Shown: positions 36,391 to 45,495, counted from the first letter of the stretch. The stretch: DNA of 64,000 nt from CAXMMR01 sp963692975 (GCA_963692975.2 CAXMMR010000010.1:62001-126000); one strand, 5' to 3'. Notes: generated by a model from the letters alone, not told the origin. Made by a program: numbers and translations.

Positions 36391-36409
36391 TCTCTTTCTT
36401 GATCACTTT

Positions 36410-38494
36410 CTAGCCTTCGAGGGCGGAAAAATCCGCGACCTGGTTCATCAGCGCGCGAACGCTTGCGAGCAGGCGCAGGCGGTTGCGGCGGAGCGCCGGG
36501 TCCGGGTCGTTCACCGTGACGTCGGCGAAAAAGGCGTCGAGTGGGACGCGCAGGCGGGCCAGGGTGTGCATGGCCTCGGTGAAATGAGCGCGTGCAAAGT
36601 TGTCGGAGATTTGGGCGGGCAGACCATCGAGCGCGTCGGCGAGGGCCTGCTCGGCGGTGGCGGCGAGCAGGGTGAGGTCGGCGCCAGGCTCGGCTTGGTG
36701 GCCGTCGCGCTTTTCCTCGGCGGCGAGGATGTTGGCGGCGCGGCGAAAGGCGGTGGTGAGGTCGGCGCCGTCGGGGCTGGCGAGGAAGGCGGCGATGGCG
36801 ACGGCGCGGTCGGCGTCGCGCTCGATGTTGAGGCCCATGGCGGCGAAGGCGCGGGGCAGCACGGCGGCGACCATGTCGTGGCGCAGGCCCTCGGCGCGGA
36901 GCTGGACGCGCAGGCGCTCGGCGATGAAGGCGAGGACGTCCTGCTTCAGCGTTTGGGCGCCGGTGATGCCCTGGTCGGCCAGGCGATCGATTGCGGTTTG
37001 CACGGCGGCATCGAGGTCGAGGCTCGGACGTCGCTCGCGGACGATGCGAATGATGCCGAGGGCGGCGCGGCGCAGCGCGTACGGGTCGCCGGAGCCGGTG
37101 GGTTTCTCATCCACGGCGAAGAAGGCGGTGACCTGGTCGATCTTGTCGGCCAACGCCACGATCATCGAAACCGGTTCTGTGGGAACCGGGTCGCTGGCGC
37201 CGCGCGGGGCGTAGTGGTCGCGGATGGCGTCGGCGATCGCGGCCGGCTCGCCGTCATGGCGGGCGTAGTAGCCGCCCATGACGCCCTGCAGCTCGGGGAA
37301 CTCGCCGACCATGCCGGTGGTCAGGTCGGCCTTGGCGAGCTTTGCCGCGCGCATTGCCAGCGTGGCGTCGTCGTAGACGCCGCTGCGCTGCGCGATGTTG
37401 TTGGCAAGCTTTTCCAGTCGCACGGCGCGCTGCGCCTGGCTGCCGAGCTTGGCGTGGAAGATGACGCTGGCGAGCACTGGAAGGCGGTCCTCCAGCCGGA
37501 CGCGGCGGTCGAGGTCCCAGAAGTGGCGGGCGTCGGCGAGGCGGGCGCGTAGCACGCGCTCGTTGCCGGCGATGATGGCCGCACCGCCGTCCAGCGCCTC
37601 GATGTTGGCGGCGAAGCCGAACCAGGGGGCGGCGGCGCCGGCGGCGTCGCGGGTGACGAAGTAGCGTTGGTTGACACGCAGCGAGACCTGCATGACCTCG
37701 GGCGGCAGGTCCATGAACTGCTCGTCGATGCGGCCGAGGAGGGGGACCGGCCACTCCACCAGGCCGGCAACTTCGTCGAGCAGGCCGGGATCCTCGACCA
37801 CGGTCAGGCCGTGCTCGGCCGCACGCTGGCGCAAGCCGTTGGCGATCCGGTGGCGGCGTTCGGCCGCATCGGCGATGACGCGGTGTGCCGCCAGAGTGTC
37901 GTGCCAGTTTGCCACGGAGCCGACGGCGAACGGCCCTGGAGCGTGGAAGCGATGGCCCTCGGTGAGCGCGCCGGCGGCGAGGGCATGGCCGTCATCGGCG
38001 CCGTCGGCCAGGTTGAACGGCACCACGGCGCCGTCGAGCAGGCACAGGATGCGGCGCAGCGGGCGCACCCAGGTGAAGCCGCTGGAGCCGCCCCAGCGCA
38101 TCGATTTCGGCCAGGCGAAGCGGCGCAGCAGCGCCGGCACCGTGCGCGCGATCAGCGCCGCCGCCGGCTCCTCCGGCAAGCGACGCTCCAGCACCCAGTA
38201 GCCGCCCTCCTCGCGCAGCGCCTCGCGGGCCGCACCGTGCTTGCGCAGGAAGCCGGACAGGGCCTGTTCGGGTGCCCCGGCGCGCGGGCCGCGCTCGGTG
38301 CTGGCGACGGCCGGCACGGCAGGGTTCAGGCTGGCCGCCAGCGCCAGGCGGCGTGGGCCGGCAAAAATCGCGACCGCGGTCGGCGCAAGCGGGGACAGCG
38401 CCTCGCCGACCAGGCGGGCGAGCTCGGCGGCCCCGCCCGCCTGCATGCGGGCCGGGATTTCCTCGCCGAACAGCTCCAGCAGCAGCTCAGGCAT
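36410..38494 (-). CDS. glyS: Glycyl-tRNA synthetase, beta subunit
   Basis: A 694-residue GlyS of the heterotetrameric (alpha2beta2) bacterial enzyme; the beta subunit provides tRNA recognition. MPELLLELFGEEIPARMQAG at the start, ERGPRAGAPEQALSGFLRKHG, KSMRWGGSSGFTWVRPLRRI and SVIFHAKLGSQAQRAVRLEKLA are characteristic, as is ALADKIDQVTAFFAVDEKPTGSGDPYALRRAA. Its ATG lies 8 nt inside the end of vapC, so its translation is probably coupled to the toxin gene, and its glyQ partner lies about 0.9 kb upstream. Confidence 0.97.
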   Translation of the reverse strand: MPELLLELFGEEIPARMQAGGAAELARLVGEALSPLAPTAVAIFAGPRRLALAASLNPAVPAVASTERGPRAGAPEQALSGFLRKHGAAREALREEGGYWVLERRLPEEPAAALIARTVPALLRRFAWPKSMRWGGSSGFTWVRPLRRILCLLDGAVVPFNLADGADDGHALAAGALTEGHRFHAPGPFAVGSVANWHDTLAAHRVIADAAERRHRIANGLRQRAAEHGLTVVEDPGLLDEVAGLVEWPVPLLGRIDEQFMDLPPEVMQVSLRVNQRYFVTRDAAGAAAPWFGFAANIEALDGGAAIIAGNERVLRARLADARHFWDLDRRVRLEDRLPVLASVIFHAKLGSQAQRAVRLEKLANNIAQRSGVYDDATLAMRAAKLAKADLTTGMVGEFPELQGVMGGYYARHDGEPAAIADAIRDHYAPRGASDPVPTEPVSMIVALADKIDQVTAFFAVDEKPTGSGDPYALRRAALGIIRIVRERRPSLDLDAAVQTAIDRLADQGITGAQTLKQDVLAFIAERLRVQLRAEGLRHDMVAAVLPRAFAAMGLNIERDADRAVAIAAFLASPDGADLTTAFRRAANILAAEEKRDGHQAEPGADLTLLAATAEQALADALDGLPAQISDNFARAHFTEAMHTLARLRVPLDAFFADVTVNDPDPALRRNRLRLLASVRALMNQVADFSALEG

Positions 38495-38903
38495 CCTGGC
38501 CTAGCTCTTTCGGCTTCAGGGCGGGCTCGATGTCGGTGCGGCCGAAATCCTCGCCGGTGAACAGCAGCGTGTCGCCCTCGGTCTTGGCCAGCGCGTAGGC
38601 GAAGCAGTCGCCGAAATTGAGGCGCGCGGTGTGGCGGTGGCGGCCGAAATGCCGCCAGGCGATGCGGGCGGCCTCTGCCTGGCCCGGCGTCACCGCCATC
38701 ACCTCGATCTCGGCGGCGCGGACGAACTCGTCAAAGCGCAGGCTTGCCAGGCGGCCGCCCCGCTCCTCGATCACCATCGCCGCCTCCAGCCAGCTCGCGG
38801 CCGACATGCGCGGCTGGCCGGCGCCGACGATCGCCTCCAGCAGGCGCGGCGCCTCGTCATCGGCCAGCAGGATGGCGAGCAGGGCAGAGGTGTCGACGAT
38901 CAA
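38487..38903 (-). CDS. vapC: VapC-type PIN-domain ribonuclease toxin
   Basis: A 138-residue PIN-domain protein. The acidic metal-binding residues are visible as MIVDTSALLAILL (Asp4), SWLEAAMVIEE (Glu about 40), NFGDCFAYALAK and FTGEDFGRTDI. VapC toxins are Mg-dependent RNases that cut tRNAs or rRNA and are neutralised by VapB. The start codon is TTG, embedded in the vapB stop (TTGA), so toxin synthesis depends on vapB translation. Its 3' end overlaps the glyS start. Confidence 0.93.
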   Translation of the reverse strand: MIVDTSALLAILLADDEAPRLLEAIVGAGQPRMSAASWLEAAMVIEERGGRLASLRFDEFVRAAEIEVMAVTPGQAEAARIAWRHFGRHRHTARLNFGDCFAYALAKTEGDTLLFTGEDFGRTDIEPALKPKELGQDA

Positions 38904-39163
38904 GCCGGCAGGCCCTGCTCATCATAAAGCTCCACCACGCGCAGCGCGGCCGGGCCGCGCAGGCTCGCCCGGGTCTCGGCCGCAATGGTGCGCAGGCGCG
39001 AAAGCTTGAGCACGCGGTCGCGGGCGCGACGCTCCCGCTGCAGACGCTCGCGGATCGCTTCGGTGACCGCGGTGGTGAGGCTCTCACCGGTCAGCAGGGC
39101 CAACTCGGCCGCCAGACGGTAGCCGTCCTCGCTCTTGATGTTCAGCTGCGCTGCCACGTGCAC
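38900..39163 (-). CDS. vapB: VapB-type antitoxin
   Basis: An 87-residue antitoxin of the PSK-trans-factor/Rv0623 type. MHVAAQLNIKSEDGYRLAAELALLTGES is the ribbon-helix-helix DNA-binding part; the Arg-rich helix and the acidic C-tail (AALRVVELYDEQGLPA) should wrap the toxin. It is directly upstream of vapC with a TTGA overlap and is likely autoregulated through a site just upstream. Confidence 0.92.
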   Translation of the reverse strand: MHVAAQLNIKSEDGYRLAAELALLTGESLTTAVTEAIRERLQRERRARDRVLKLSRLRTIAAETRASLRGPAALRVVELYDEQGLPA

Positions 39164-39167
39164 CCAA

Positions 39168-39195
39168 GGTAGAATGATAGGCCAGGATGGTAGAA
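39168..39195 (-). promoter_or_regulatory. Possible VapB operator (direct repeats)
   Basis: GGTAGAA occurs twice (39168-39174 and 39189-39195), 21 bp apart, i.e. two helical turns, 5-32 nt upstream of vapB. Ribbon-helix-helix antitoxins often bind such spaced half-sites. The nearby CTAGCCTAG might belong to it. Confidence 0.4.
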
Positions 39196-39244
39196 CTAGC
39201 CTAGTGCACGGGGCGTGTCACGTGTTTTGAGATGAAGGAACCCG

Positions 39245-39403
39245 GCCGCTGGGGCCTGAGGCCCCGGACCCCATCCGCTTGGAGCCGAGACGGGCGCTTT
39301 CTTGCCCCGACCCTGATCTTGCCGTGTGGCATGGACGATAAATGGATTTTAAAGGCTTCGCCTTTAATGGGGTCGAGGGGCAAAGCCCCTCGCCTTGCCT
39401 TGC
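39245..39403 (-). repeat. Family B repeat, copy B8 (minus orientation)
   Basis: Modules in reverse order: TGGGGCCTGAGGCCCC, a middle with GATCTTGCCGTGTGGCATGG (a degenerate form of the GATCTTGCC palindrome), TTAAAGGCTTCGCCTTTAA, ATGGGGTC, and CGAGGGGCAAAGCCCCTCG (39374-39392). It lies between glyQ and the vapBC promoter. Confidence 0.82.
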
Positions 39404-40267
39404 TTACCCAGCGAGCCAACCCTCGCAGCAGGCTTTGGCGAGGCTACGGACGCGGCCGATATAGGCGGCGCGTTCGGCGGTGCTGACGACGCCGCGGGCG
39501 TCCAGCAGGTTGAACAGGTGGCTCGCCTTGATGCACTGGTCGTAGGCCGGCAGGGTCAGGCGCTGCTCGAGCAGGGCCTGGCACTCCAGCTCGGCATCGG
39601 CGAAGTGGCGCGTCAGGCGCTCGACGTTCGCGTGCTCGAAATTATGGGCGCTGTACTCGCGCTCGGCGCGCAGGAAGACGTCGCCGTAGCGCACGCCGGC
39701 GCCGTTGAAGTCGAGTTCGTAGACGTTCTCGACACCTTGGACGTACATCGCCAGGCGTTCCAGGCCGTAGGTGAACTCGACGCTCGGCAGCGCCACCGGA
39801 ATGCCGCCGACCTGCTGGAAATAGGTGAACTGGCTGACCTCCATGCCGTCGCACCAGACCTCCCAGCCGAGGCCGGCGGCGCCGAGGGTCGGGCTTTCCC
39901 AGTCGTCCTCGACGAAGCGGAAATCGTGCAGCAGGGGGTCGAGGCCGATCTCGCGGTAGCTGTCGAGCAGCAGGCGCTGGGCGTCCGCCGGGCTTGGCTT
40001 GAGGATGACCTGATACTGGTAGAAGTGCTGCAGGCGGTTCGGGTTGTCGCCGTAGCGGCCGTCCGACGGGCGGCGAGAGGGCTGCACGTAGGCGCAGCGC
40101 CAGGGTTCGGGGCCGAGGGCGCGCAGCGTGGTCGCAGGGTGAAAGGTGCCGGCGCCCATCTCCATGTCGTAGGGCTGCAGGATGACGCAGCCTTGCGCCG
40201 CCCAGTAGCGATGCAGGCGCAGGATGATGTCCTGAAAGCTGGGCGGCTGGGTCACTGAGGGCTCCAT
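39404..40267 (-). CDS. glyQ: Glycyl-tRNA synthetase, alpha subunit
   Basis: A 287-residue GlyQ with the class II catalytic core that activates glycine. Family hallmarks are SFQDIILRLHRYWAAQGC, MGAGTFHPATTLRALGPEPW, YVQPSRRPSDGRYGDNPNRL, GWEVWCDGMEVSQFTYFQQ and LPAYDQCIKASHLFNLLDARG. ATG 40267 is preferred over a TTG at 40279 that lies in the repeat. glyQ normally sits directly next to glyS; here a family B repeat and vapBC intervene. Confidence 0.97.
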   Translation of the reverse strand: MEPSVTQPPSFQDIILRLHRYWAAQGCVILQPYDMEMGAGTFHPATTLRALGPEPWRCAYVQPSRRPSDGRYGDNPNRLQHFYQYQVILKPSPADAQRLLLDSYREIGLDPLLHDFRFVEDDWESPTLGAAGLGWEVWCDGMEVSQFTYFQQVGGIPVALPSVEFTYGLERLAMYVQGVENVYELDFNGAGVRYGDVFLRAEREYSAHNFEHANVERLTRHFADAELECQALLEQRLTLPAYDQCIKASHLFNLLDARGVVSTAERAAYIGRVRSLAKACCEGWLAG

Positions 40268-40271
40268 CAGG

Positions 40272-40495
40272 GGAAGCAAGGCAAGGGGCTTTGCCCCTTG
40301 ACCCCATCAAAGGCGGAGCCTTTGAAATCCATTTAACATCCATTTCCGGCGGCGAGGTCAGTGCCGATCGAGAGACGGATTTGATTGGCTTCGCAAGAAT
40401 GAACCCGGTTGAGGCTCCAAACAGATGGGGTCCGGGACCTCACGGCCCCGGCGGGTCAAGGGCAGAGCCCTTGCCCTCCTTCTCCTTGCCGTCCT
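40272..40495 (+). repeat. Family B repeat, copy B9 (full-length)
   Basis: CAAGGGGCTTTGCCCCTTG, GACCCCATCAAAGGCGGAGCC, the central GGCTTCGC core, ATGGGGTC, a degenerate CGGGACC-TCAC-GGCCCCG hairpin and CAAGGGCAGAGCCCTTG at the right end. It separates glyQ from the efflux operon. Confidence 0.85.
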
Positions 40496-40498
40496 TGC

Positions 40499-42112
40499 CT
40501 AATGCGCCGGTGGAGCGGCCTTGCCGCCGGCTTTGCTGGGGGAGAACAGCAGGGCGAGCGGGACCATGGTGAAGGCGAGCAGGGCGCACAGGGCGAACAC
40601 GTCCGAGTAGGCGAGCACGGTGGCCTGGCGGCGGAATTGCTGGAAGACCTGGCCGACGGCCTGCGAATGGACCATCGACGAGGCCCGGCCGAGGGATCGC
40701 AGGGCGGCCTCGTACTGGGCGACGAGAGCGTTGTAGGGCTGGTTGAACGGCGTGGTCCAGACGCTGAGATGGGCCTGGCGGATCTGGCCGCGCGAGGTGA
40801 CCAGAGCGGTGGCGGTGGAGATGCCGATGGCGCCGGAAACGTTGCGGAACATGGTGTAGAGCGCTGCGGCGTCGCCGTTGAGGCGCTTGTCGAGGGTCGT
40901 GTAGGAAATCGTGCTGATCGGCACGAACAGGAAGCCAAGGCCGGCGGTCTGGGCGGCGCGCATGCTGACCAGGGTCCAGAAGTCGACGTCAGGCGACAGG
41001 GTACTGGAGTAGAGGAAGGCGCATCCCATGACGGCGAAGCCGGTGAGGATCAGCAGCCGGGTCTGGATGAGCGGCAGCAGGCGGCCCATCACCGGAATGA
41101 TGAGGATGATGCAGATGCCGCCGGGCGACAGGATGAGGCCGGCGAGCGTGGCGGTGTAGCCGATCACCTGCTGGGCGAATTGCGGGATCACGATCGAGCC
41201 GGAGTACAGGATGAAGCCCATGGCGGCGATCATGGTGATGCCCAGGGCGAAGTTGCGGTCGGCCATGACGTAGAGGTTGACGACCGGGTTCTTGGCGGTG
41301 AGCAGCCAGCCGATGGCGCCGAGGATGCCGAGCACGGCGAGCAGCACCATCACCCGGATGAACGGCGAGCCGAGCCAGTCGGCATCCTCGCCGCGGTCGA
41401 GCGCCACCTGCAGGCAGCCGAGCCCGATGGTGATAAGGGCGAGGCCGATGGCGTCGATCTTGCGGCGGCGGTTCTGAATCCAGGGCGGGTCCTCGACCAG
41501 GGCGCCGACGGCGAGGAAGGCGAACAGGCCGACCGGGATGTTGATCAGGAAGATCCAGCGCCAGCTGGCATTGTCGGTGATGTAGCCGCCGAGGGTGGGG
41601 CCGACGATCGGGGCGACGATCGTTGCGATGGCGACGATCGAGAAGGCGCGGCCGCGCTGGGCGGGCTCGAAGGTGTCGAGGATGATGGATTGCTGGTTGG
41701 GCTGCAGGCCGCCGCCGAAGAATCCCTGCAGCAGGCGGAAGACGATGAGCTGCGGCAGCGAGCTCGACAGCCCGCAGGCGAACGAGCAGACGGTAAACAT
41801 CAGGATGCAGGCCATGAAGTAGCGCTTGCGGCCGAAATAGTCGGACAGCCAGCCGCTGATGGTCAGCACGATGCCGTTGGCGACGAGGTAGGAGGTGAGG
41901 CACCAGGTGGCGTCGTCGTAGGACGAGGACAGGCTGCCGGCGATGTGCGGCAGCGACACGTTGACGATCGTCGTGTCGAGCACTTCCATGAAGGCCGCGA
42001 GCGTGACGACGACGGCGATCAGCCAGGGGTTGGCCTTGGGACGCCAGTTCTGGACGTCGCTGCTCGGGGTGCCGGCGCCGGTGGCGGTGGGCGCGGCTTG
42101 GGTGACGCTCAA
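40499..42112 (-). CDS. emrB: EmrB-type MFS multidrug efflux transporter (DHA2)
   Basis: A 537-residue, 14-segment major facilitator of the DHA2 group. MEVLDTTIVNVSLPHIAGSL (motif D1-like), GWLSDYFGRKRYF (motif A), RLLQGFFGGGLQPNQQSII and IVGPTLGGYITDNASWRWIF (motif C region) are clear. It exports hydrophobic drugs with the periplasmic adaptor encoded just upstream. The start appears to be TTG 42112, 7 nt after the emrA stop. The local regulator is not in the window. Confidence 0.93.
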   Translation of the reverse strand: MSVTQAAPTATGAGTPSSDVQNWRPKANPWLIAVVVTLAAFMEVLDTTIVNVSLPHIAGSLSSSYDDATWCLTSYLVANGIVLTISGWLSDYFGRKRYFMACILMFTVCSFACGLSSSLPQLIVFRLLQGFFGGGLQPNQQSIILDTFEPAQRGRAFSIVAIATIVAPIVGPTLGGYITDNASWRWIFLINIPVGLFAFLAVGALVEDPPWIQNRRRKIDAIGLALITIGLGCLQVALDRGEDADWLGSPFIRVMVLLAVLGILGAIGWLLTAKNPVVNLYVMADRNFALGITMIAAMGFILYSGSIVIPQFAQQVIGYTATLAGLILSPGGICIILIIPVMGRLLPLIQTRLLILTGFAVMGCAFLYSSTLSPDVDFWTLVSMRAAQTAGLGFLFVPISTISYTTLDKRLNGDAAALYTMFRNVSGAIGISTATALVTSRGQIRQAHLSVWTTPFNQPYNALVAQYEAALRSLGRASSMVHSQAVGQVFQQFRRQATVLAYSDVFALCALLAFTMVPLALLFSPSKAGGKAAPPAH

Positions 42113-42119
42113 GCGGGGT

Positions 42120-43337
42120 TCACTTCAGGCGCACCGAGGGCTCGGCGGAGATGCCGAGCGGTAGCGGCAAGGCCGGATCGAGGCCGCTGTCGATCACGAT
42201 CTTGACCGGAACGCGTTGGACGATCTTGACGAAGTTGCCGGTGGCGTTCTCGGGCGGGAAGGCGGTGAACTTGGAGCCGGTGCCGAGCTGGACGCTGTCG
42301 ACATGGCCGGTGAGCTTCAGCGACGGGTAGGCGTCGATGCTGATGTCGACCGGCTGGCCGGGGCGCATGCGGTTGAGCTGGTCTTCCTTGAAGTTGGCGG
42401 TGATCCAGACGTCGGGCGAGACGATGGAGAAGATCTGCTGGCCGACGTCGACGTAGTTGCCCTGCTCGACGTTGCGCTTGGTGATCCAGCCGTCCTGCGG
42501 CGCGCGCACGACCGTCCGCTCGAGGTCGAGCTGGGCCTGGACCAGCTGGGCGCGGGCCTGCTCGATGCTGCCCTGGACCTGGGTGACGTTCGAGCTGGTT
42601 TGATTGATGTTCGGCTTGATCGGCGTCGCCTCGCGCACCGCCGCCTCGGCCTGGGTGACCTGGGCGGCTGCGGATTGCTGAGCGGCGGTGGCGTAGTCGA
42701 CGTCCTGCTGGGTTCTGGCGGCGACCGGGAGATTGTGCTGGCGCTTGTAGTCGGTGTTGGCCTTGTAGAGGTTGGCCTGGGCAGTCGCGAGCTGGGCCTG
42801 GGCAGAGGCGAGGCGGGCCGGAAAGCTGATCTTGGCGACTTCGACGGCGGAGCGGTTGCCCTCGAGCTGACCCTCCGCGGAGGCGACCTGGCCTTCGGCA
42901 CGGTTGCGTGCGGCGATGTAGTCGCGCGGGTCGATGTGGATCAGCGGGTCGCCCTTGTGGACGAAGGCGTTGTCGTTGACGTCCAGCGAGACGACGTAGC
43001 CGTTGATGTGCGGGGCGATGGTGACGGCGCGGCCGTCCGTGAAGGCATCGTCGGTCGAGGCGATGTCCTTGGTGGCAAGATAGTACCAGACGCCGCCGGC
43101 GATCAGGGCGATCAGCACGATGACCATGATCGCGCGCACCCAGGGGCGGGCGGCGTTGCGGCGGCTCTCCTGCTTGACCTGGGCTTGCTGGTCGGCGGGA
43201 GATTTGCCGCCGCTCGCCTGGCGCTCGGCCGGCGGCGGCGGCGGCGCCTCGCCGGGCCGGGCGGGCTGCTCGGCGCGGCTGAGCTGGCCGGGTTCTAGGT
43301 CCTCGTCGGTCCTGACCGGACCCTGCTGCGTGTCCAT
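42120..43337 (-). CDS. emrA: EmrA-type HlyD-family membrane fusion protein
   Basis: A 405-residue adaptor. A Pro/Gln-rich cytoplasmic tail (1-60) precedes one membrane helix (AIMVIVLIALIAGGVWYYL). Then come the split lipoyl domain (TIAPHINGYVVSLDVNDNAFVHKGDPL and APQDGWITKRNVEQGNYVDVGQ), a long Gln/Ala-rich coiled-coil hairpin (about 125-245) and a beta-barrel domain. It links EmrB to an outer-membrane channel, which is not encoded here. A perfect 14-bp palindrome lies 34 nt upstream. Confidence 0.94.
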   Translation of the reverse strand: MDTQQGPVRTDEDLEPGQLSRAEQPARPGEAPPPPPAERQASGGKSPADQQAQVKQESRRNAARPWVRAIMVIVLIALIAGGVWYYLATKDIASTDDAFTDGRAVTIAPHINGYVVSLDVNDNAFVHKGDPLIHIDPRDYIAARNRAEGQVASAEGQLEGNRSAVEVAKISFPARLASAQAQLATAQANLYKANTDYKRQHNLPVAARTQQDVDYATAAQQSAAAQVTQAEAAVREATPIKPNINQTSSNVTQVQGSIEQARAQLVQAQLDLERTVVRAPQDGWITKRNVEQGNYVDVGQQIFSIVSPDVWITANFKEDQLNRMRPGQPVDISIDAYPSLKLTGHVDSVQLGTGSKFTAFPPENATGNFVKIVQRVPVKIVIDSGLDPALPLPLGISAEPSVRLK

Positions 43338-43370
43338 TGGCTCACCTGCCTGGGTCGTCCACGGGACGGA

Positions 43371-43384
43371 TGACCGATCGGTCA
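43371..43384. promoter_or_regulatory. TetR-type operator palindrome upstream of emrA
   Basis: TGACCGATCGGTCA is a perfect 14-bp palindrome in the 105-nt gap upstream of the efflux operon. Palindromes of the form TGACC-N4-GGTCA and ACCGATCGGT are typical TetR-family sites. No tetR gene lies next to it, so the regulator, if any, is encoded elsewhere. Confidence 0.6.
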
Positions 43385-43442
43385 GTTATGCCTGCTGGGG
43401 CGGGCAAGGCAAGAGCCTACCGGCCGGCGGGCAGCCCCGGGC

Positions 43443-45218
43443 TCAGTGGCTGAGCGCCTGGCTGCGCACCAGACGGGCGTAGAAGCCGTCGGCGGCGATC
43501 AGCGCGGCGTGGGTCCCGGCCTCGACGGCGCGGCCCTCCTGCATCGCCACCACCAGGTCGGCGTCGCGCACGGTGGATAGGCGGTGGGCGACGACGACGG
43601 TGGTGCGGCCGGCGCGCAGGCGGGTCAACGCCTGCTGCACCAGCACCTCGCTCTCGGCGTCGAGCGCGCTGGTCGCCTCGTCGAGCAGCAGGATCAGCGG
43701 ATCGCGCAGCAGGGCGCGGGCGAGGGCCACGCGCTGGCGCTGGCCGCCGGACAAGCGCTGGCCGCCGGGGCCGACGACGGTGGCGAAGCCCTCCGGCAGG
43801 TCGGCGACGAAGCCGGCGGCGGCGGCGGCGTCCGCGGCGTGGTGCATTTCGCCGACGCTGGCGCCGGGGCGGCCGAGCAGGATGTTGGCGCCGACGCTGT
43901 CGTCGAATAGCAGCTGCTCCTGGCCGACATAGGCGATGGCGTCGCGCAGGCCGGCGAGGCCGAGGGCGCGCAGGTCCTCGCCGTCGATGCTGATGGCGCC
44001 GGCGGCGACGTCGTGCAGGCGGGGGATCAGCGCCAGCGCGGTGGATTTGCCCGCGCCCGAGGCGCCGACCAGGGCGACGGTCTGGCCGGGACGGGCCTCG
44101 AAGCTGAGGCCGCGCAGGCCGGCGCGGCCGTCGGGATAGACGAAGTGGACGTCCTCGAAGCGGAGGTGGCCGCCGCGGCCGGGCCTGGTCAGCGGCAGCG
44201 GCCGGGGTGCCGACGGCTCGATGATGCACGGCTCCTCGTCGATCACCGAGAAGACGCGGGCGAGGCCGGCCATGCCCTCCTGCAGCGCCGCGTTCAGCGA
44301 GCCTAGGGCGCGCAGGGGGCGCGAGGCGAGCAGCAGCGCGGCGACGAATCCCGTGAAATCGCCGAGCGTGTTGCCGCCCATCGCGGCGCGCCAGCCGGCA
44401 AAGCCGAGCACCGCGGCGACTGCGGCGCCACCCAGCACCTCGAGCACCGGGTCGACCCGGGCGCGGCCGCGGGTCATGCGCAGCAGCGAGCCGTAGAGCC
44501 GGTCGAAGACGCGGTCGGCCCTGGCGATCTCGACCTCCTCAAGCCGATAGGCGCGCACCGTGCGGGCCTGGGCGAAGCTCTCGTGCAGCATCGCGGCGGC
44601 CTCGCCCATGCGCTCCTGCATGCCGCCGGAGGCGCGGCGGACGCGGCGGCCGATGCGCTGGATCGGCACCGCGGCGAGGGGATACAGCCCGGCGGCGATC
44701 AGGCTGAACTGCCAGTCGAGATAGACCATCGTGCCGACCAGGCTGACGACGGTCACGCCGTCGCCGAGGCTGTTGACGGCGCGGATCATCGCCTCGCGCA
44801 CCACGGTGGCATCGGTGGTGAAGCGGGCGGCGAGCGTCGCCGGGGCCTCGCGCTCGAGGCGGGCGAGGTCGGTGTGGACGAGGTGGACGAACATCCGGCG
44901 CTGCAGCTCGCGGATGACGCGCAGCACCAGCTCCTGGACGAACACCGCCTGGCCATACTGGGCGGCGGCCTTGGCGGTGGTGACGGCGAGCACGATGGCG
45001 GGAATCTGGTAGAGGATGCGCGGGTCGTGCGCCTCGAACATGGAGAGCGCGCGCTGGATGACGATCGGATAGAGGCCGGTGAGGCCGGCCATGACGGCGG
45101 TGAGCAGCAGCACCAGGAGCAGGCGGCCGCGATGGCGGCGGATGTGCTCGCGCCAAAGCCGCCACATCAGGGCGCGCGTGGTCGCCTCGGGCAGCGCCGC
45201 AGGGGTCGGGGCGTCCAT
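43443..45218 (-). CDS. MsbA-like ABC exporter (fused permease-ATPase)
   Basis: A 591-residue half-transporter with about six membrane segments (about 30-320) and one ATPase domain. Walker A is LVGASGAGKSTAL, the signature GGQRLSGGQRQRVALARALL, Walker B LILLLDEATSALD and the H-loop VVVAHRLSTV. The fold and length match MsbA/lipid exporters, but multidrug ABC exporters look alike. ATG 45218 is chosen because upstream in-frame codons run through a family A repeat. It stands alone. Confidence 0.88.
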   Translation of the reverse strand: MDAPTPAALPEATTRALMWRLWREHIRRHRGRLLLVLLLTAVMAGLTGLYPIVIQRALSMFEAHDPRILYQIPAIVLAVTTAKAAAQYGQAVFVQELVLRVIRELQRRMFVHLVHTDLARLEREAPATLAARFTTDATVVREAMIRAVNSLGDGVTVVSLVGTMVYLDWQFSLIAAGLYPLAAVPIQRIGRRVRRASGGMQERMGEAAAMLHESFAQARTVRAYRLEEVEIARADRVFDRLYGSLLRMTRGRARVDPVLEVLGGAAVAAVLGFAGWRAAMGGNTLGDFTGFVAALLLASRPLRALGSLNAALQEGMAGLARVFSVIDEEPCIIEPSAPRPLPLTRPGRGGHLRFEDVHFVYPDGRAGLRGLSFEARPGQTVALVGASGAGKSTALALIPRLHDVAAGAISIDGEDLRALGLAGLRDAIAYVGQEQLLFDDSVGANILLGRPGASVGEMHHAADAAAAAGFVADLPEGFATVVGPGGQRLSGGQRQRVALARALLRDPLILLLDEATSALDAESEVLVQQALTRLRAGRTTVVVAHRLSTVRDADLVVAMQEGRAVEAGTHAALIAADGFYARLVRSQALSH

Positions 45219-45304
45219 GGCTGGGCTGTAGCTTAGAGGAGGCGAAGAAGGCCAGGGCCCGAGGCTGCGAGGGCGAAATACCGCAAGATCGAATGGCAGG
45301 AAGC

Positions 45305-45412
45305 GGTTCTTTTTTGCAAAAAAGAACCAAAAACTCTTTTTCGTCAGGCGTGAACCGATGCGCTGGTGCCTAGCGGATCGGAAGTTCTTTGCTTCTCTTT
45401 TTCGAGGAAGAA
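45305..45412 (-). repeat. Family A repeat, copy A7 (reverse orientation)
   Basis: GAAC-type hairpin 45305-45328 is followed by a decayed GAAG-type hairpin (about 45392-45412, CTTCTCTTTTTCGAGGAAG). It lies upstream of the ABC exporter gene. Confidence 0.78.
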
Positions 45413-45495
45413 CACCTTGCTTCATACTGCGTCTCGCGGCCGGTGGCTCAACTCTGCCGATACCGCTAGATTTCTAATCTGTTTGTTATCAGTGC

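Noticed and set aside
43443..45218. Calling the ABC exporter MsbA with certainty
   Set aside because: Fold and motifs fit MsbA, but no lipid A genes such as lpxK are adjacent and many multidrug half-transporters have the same layout.
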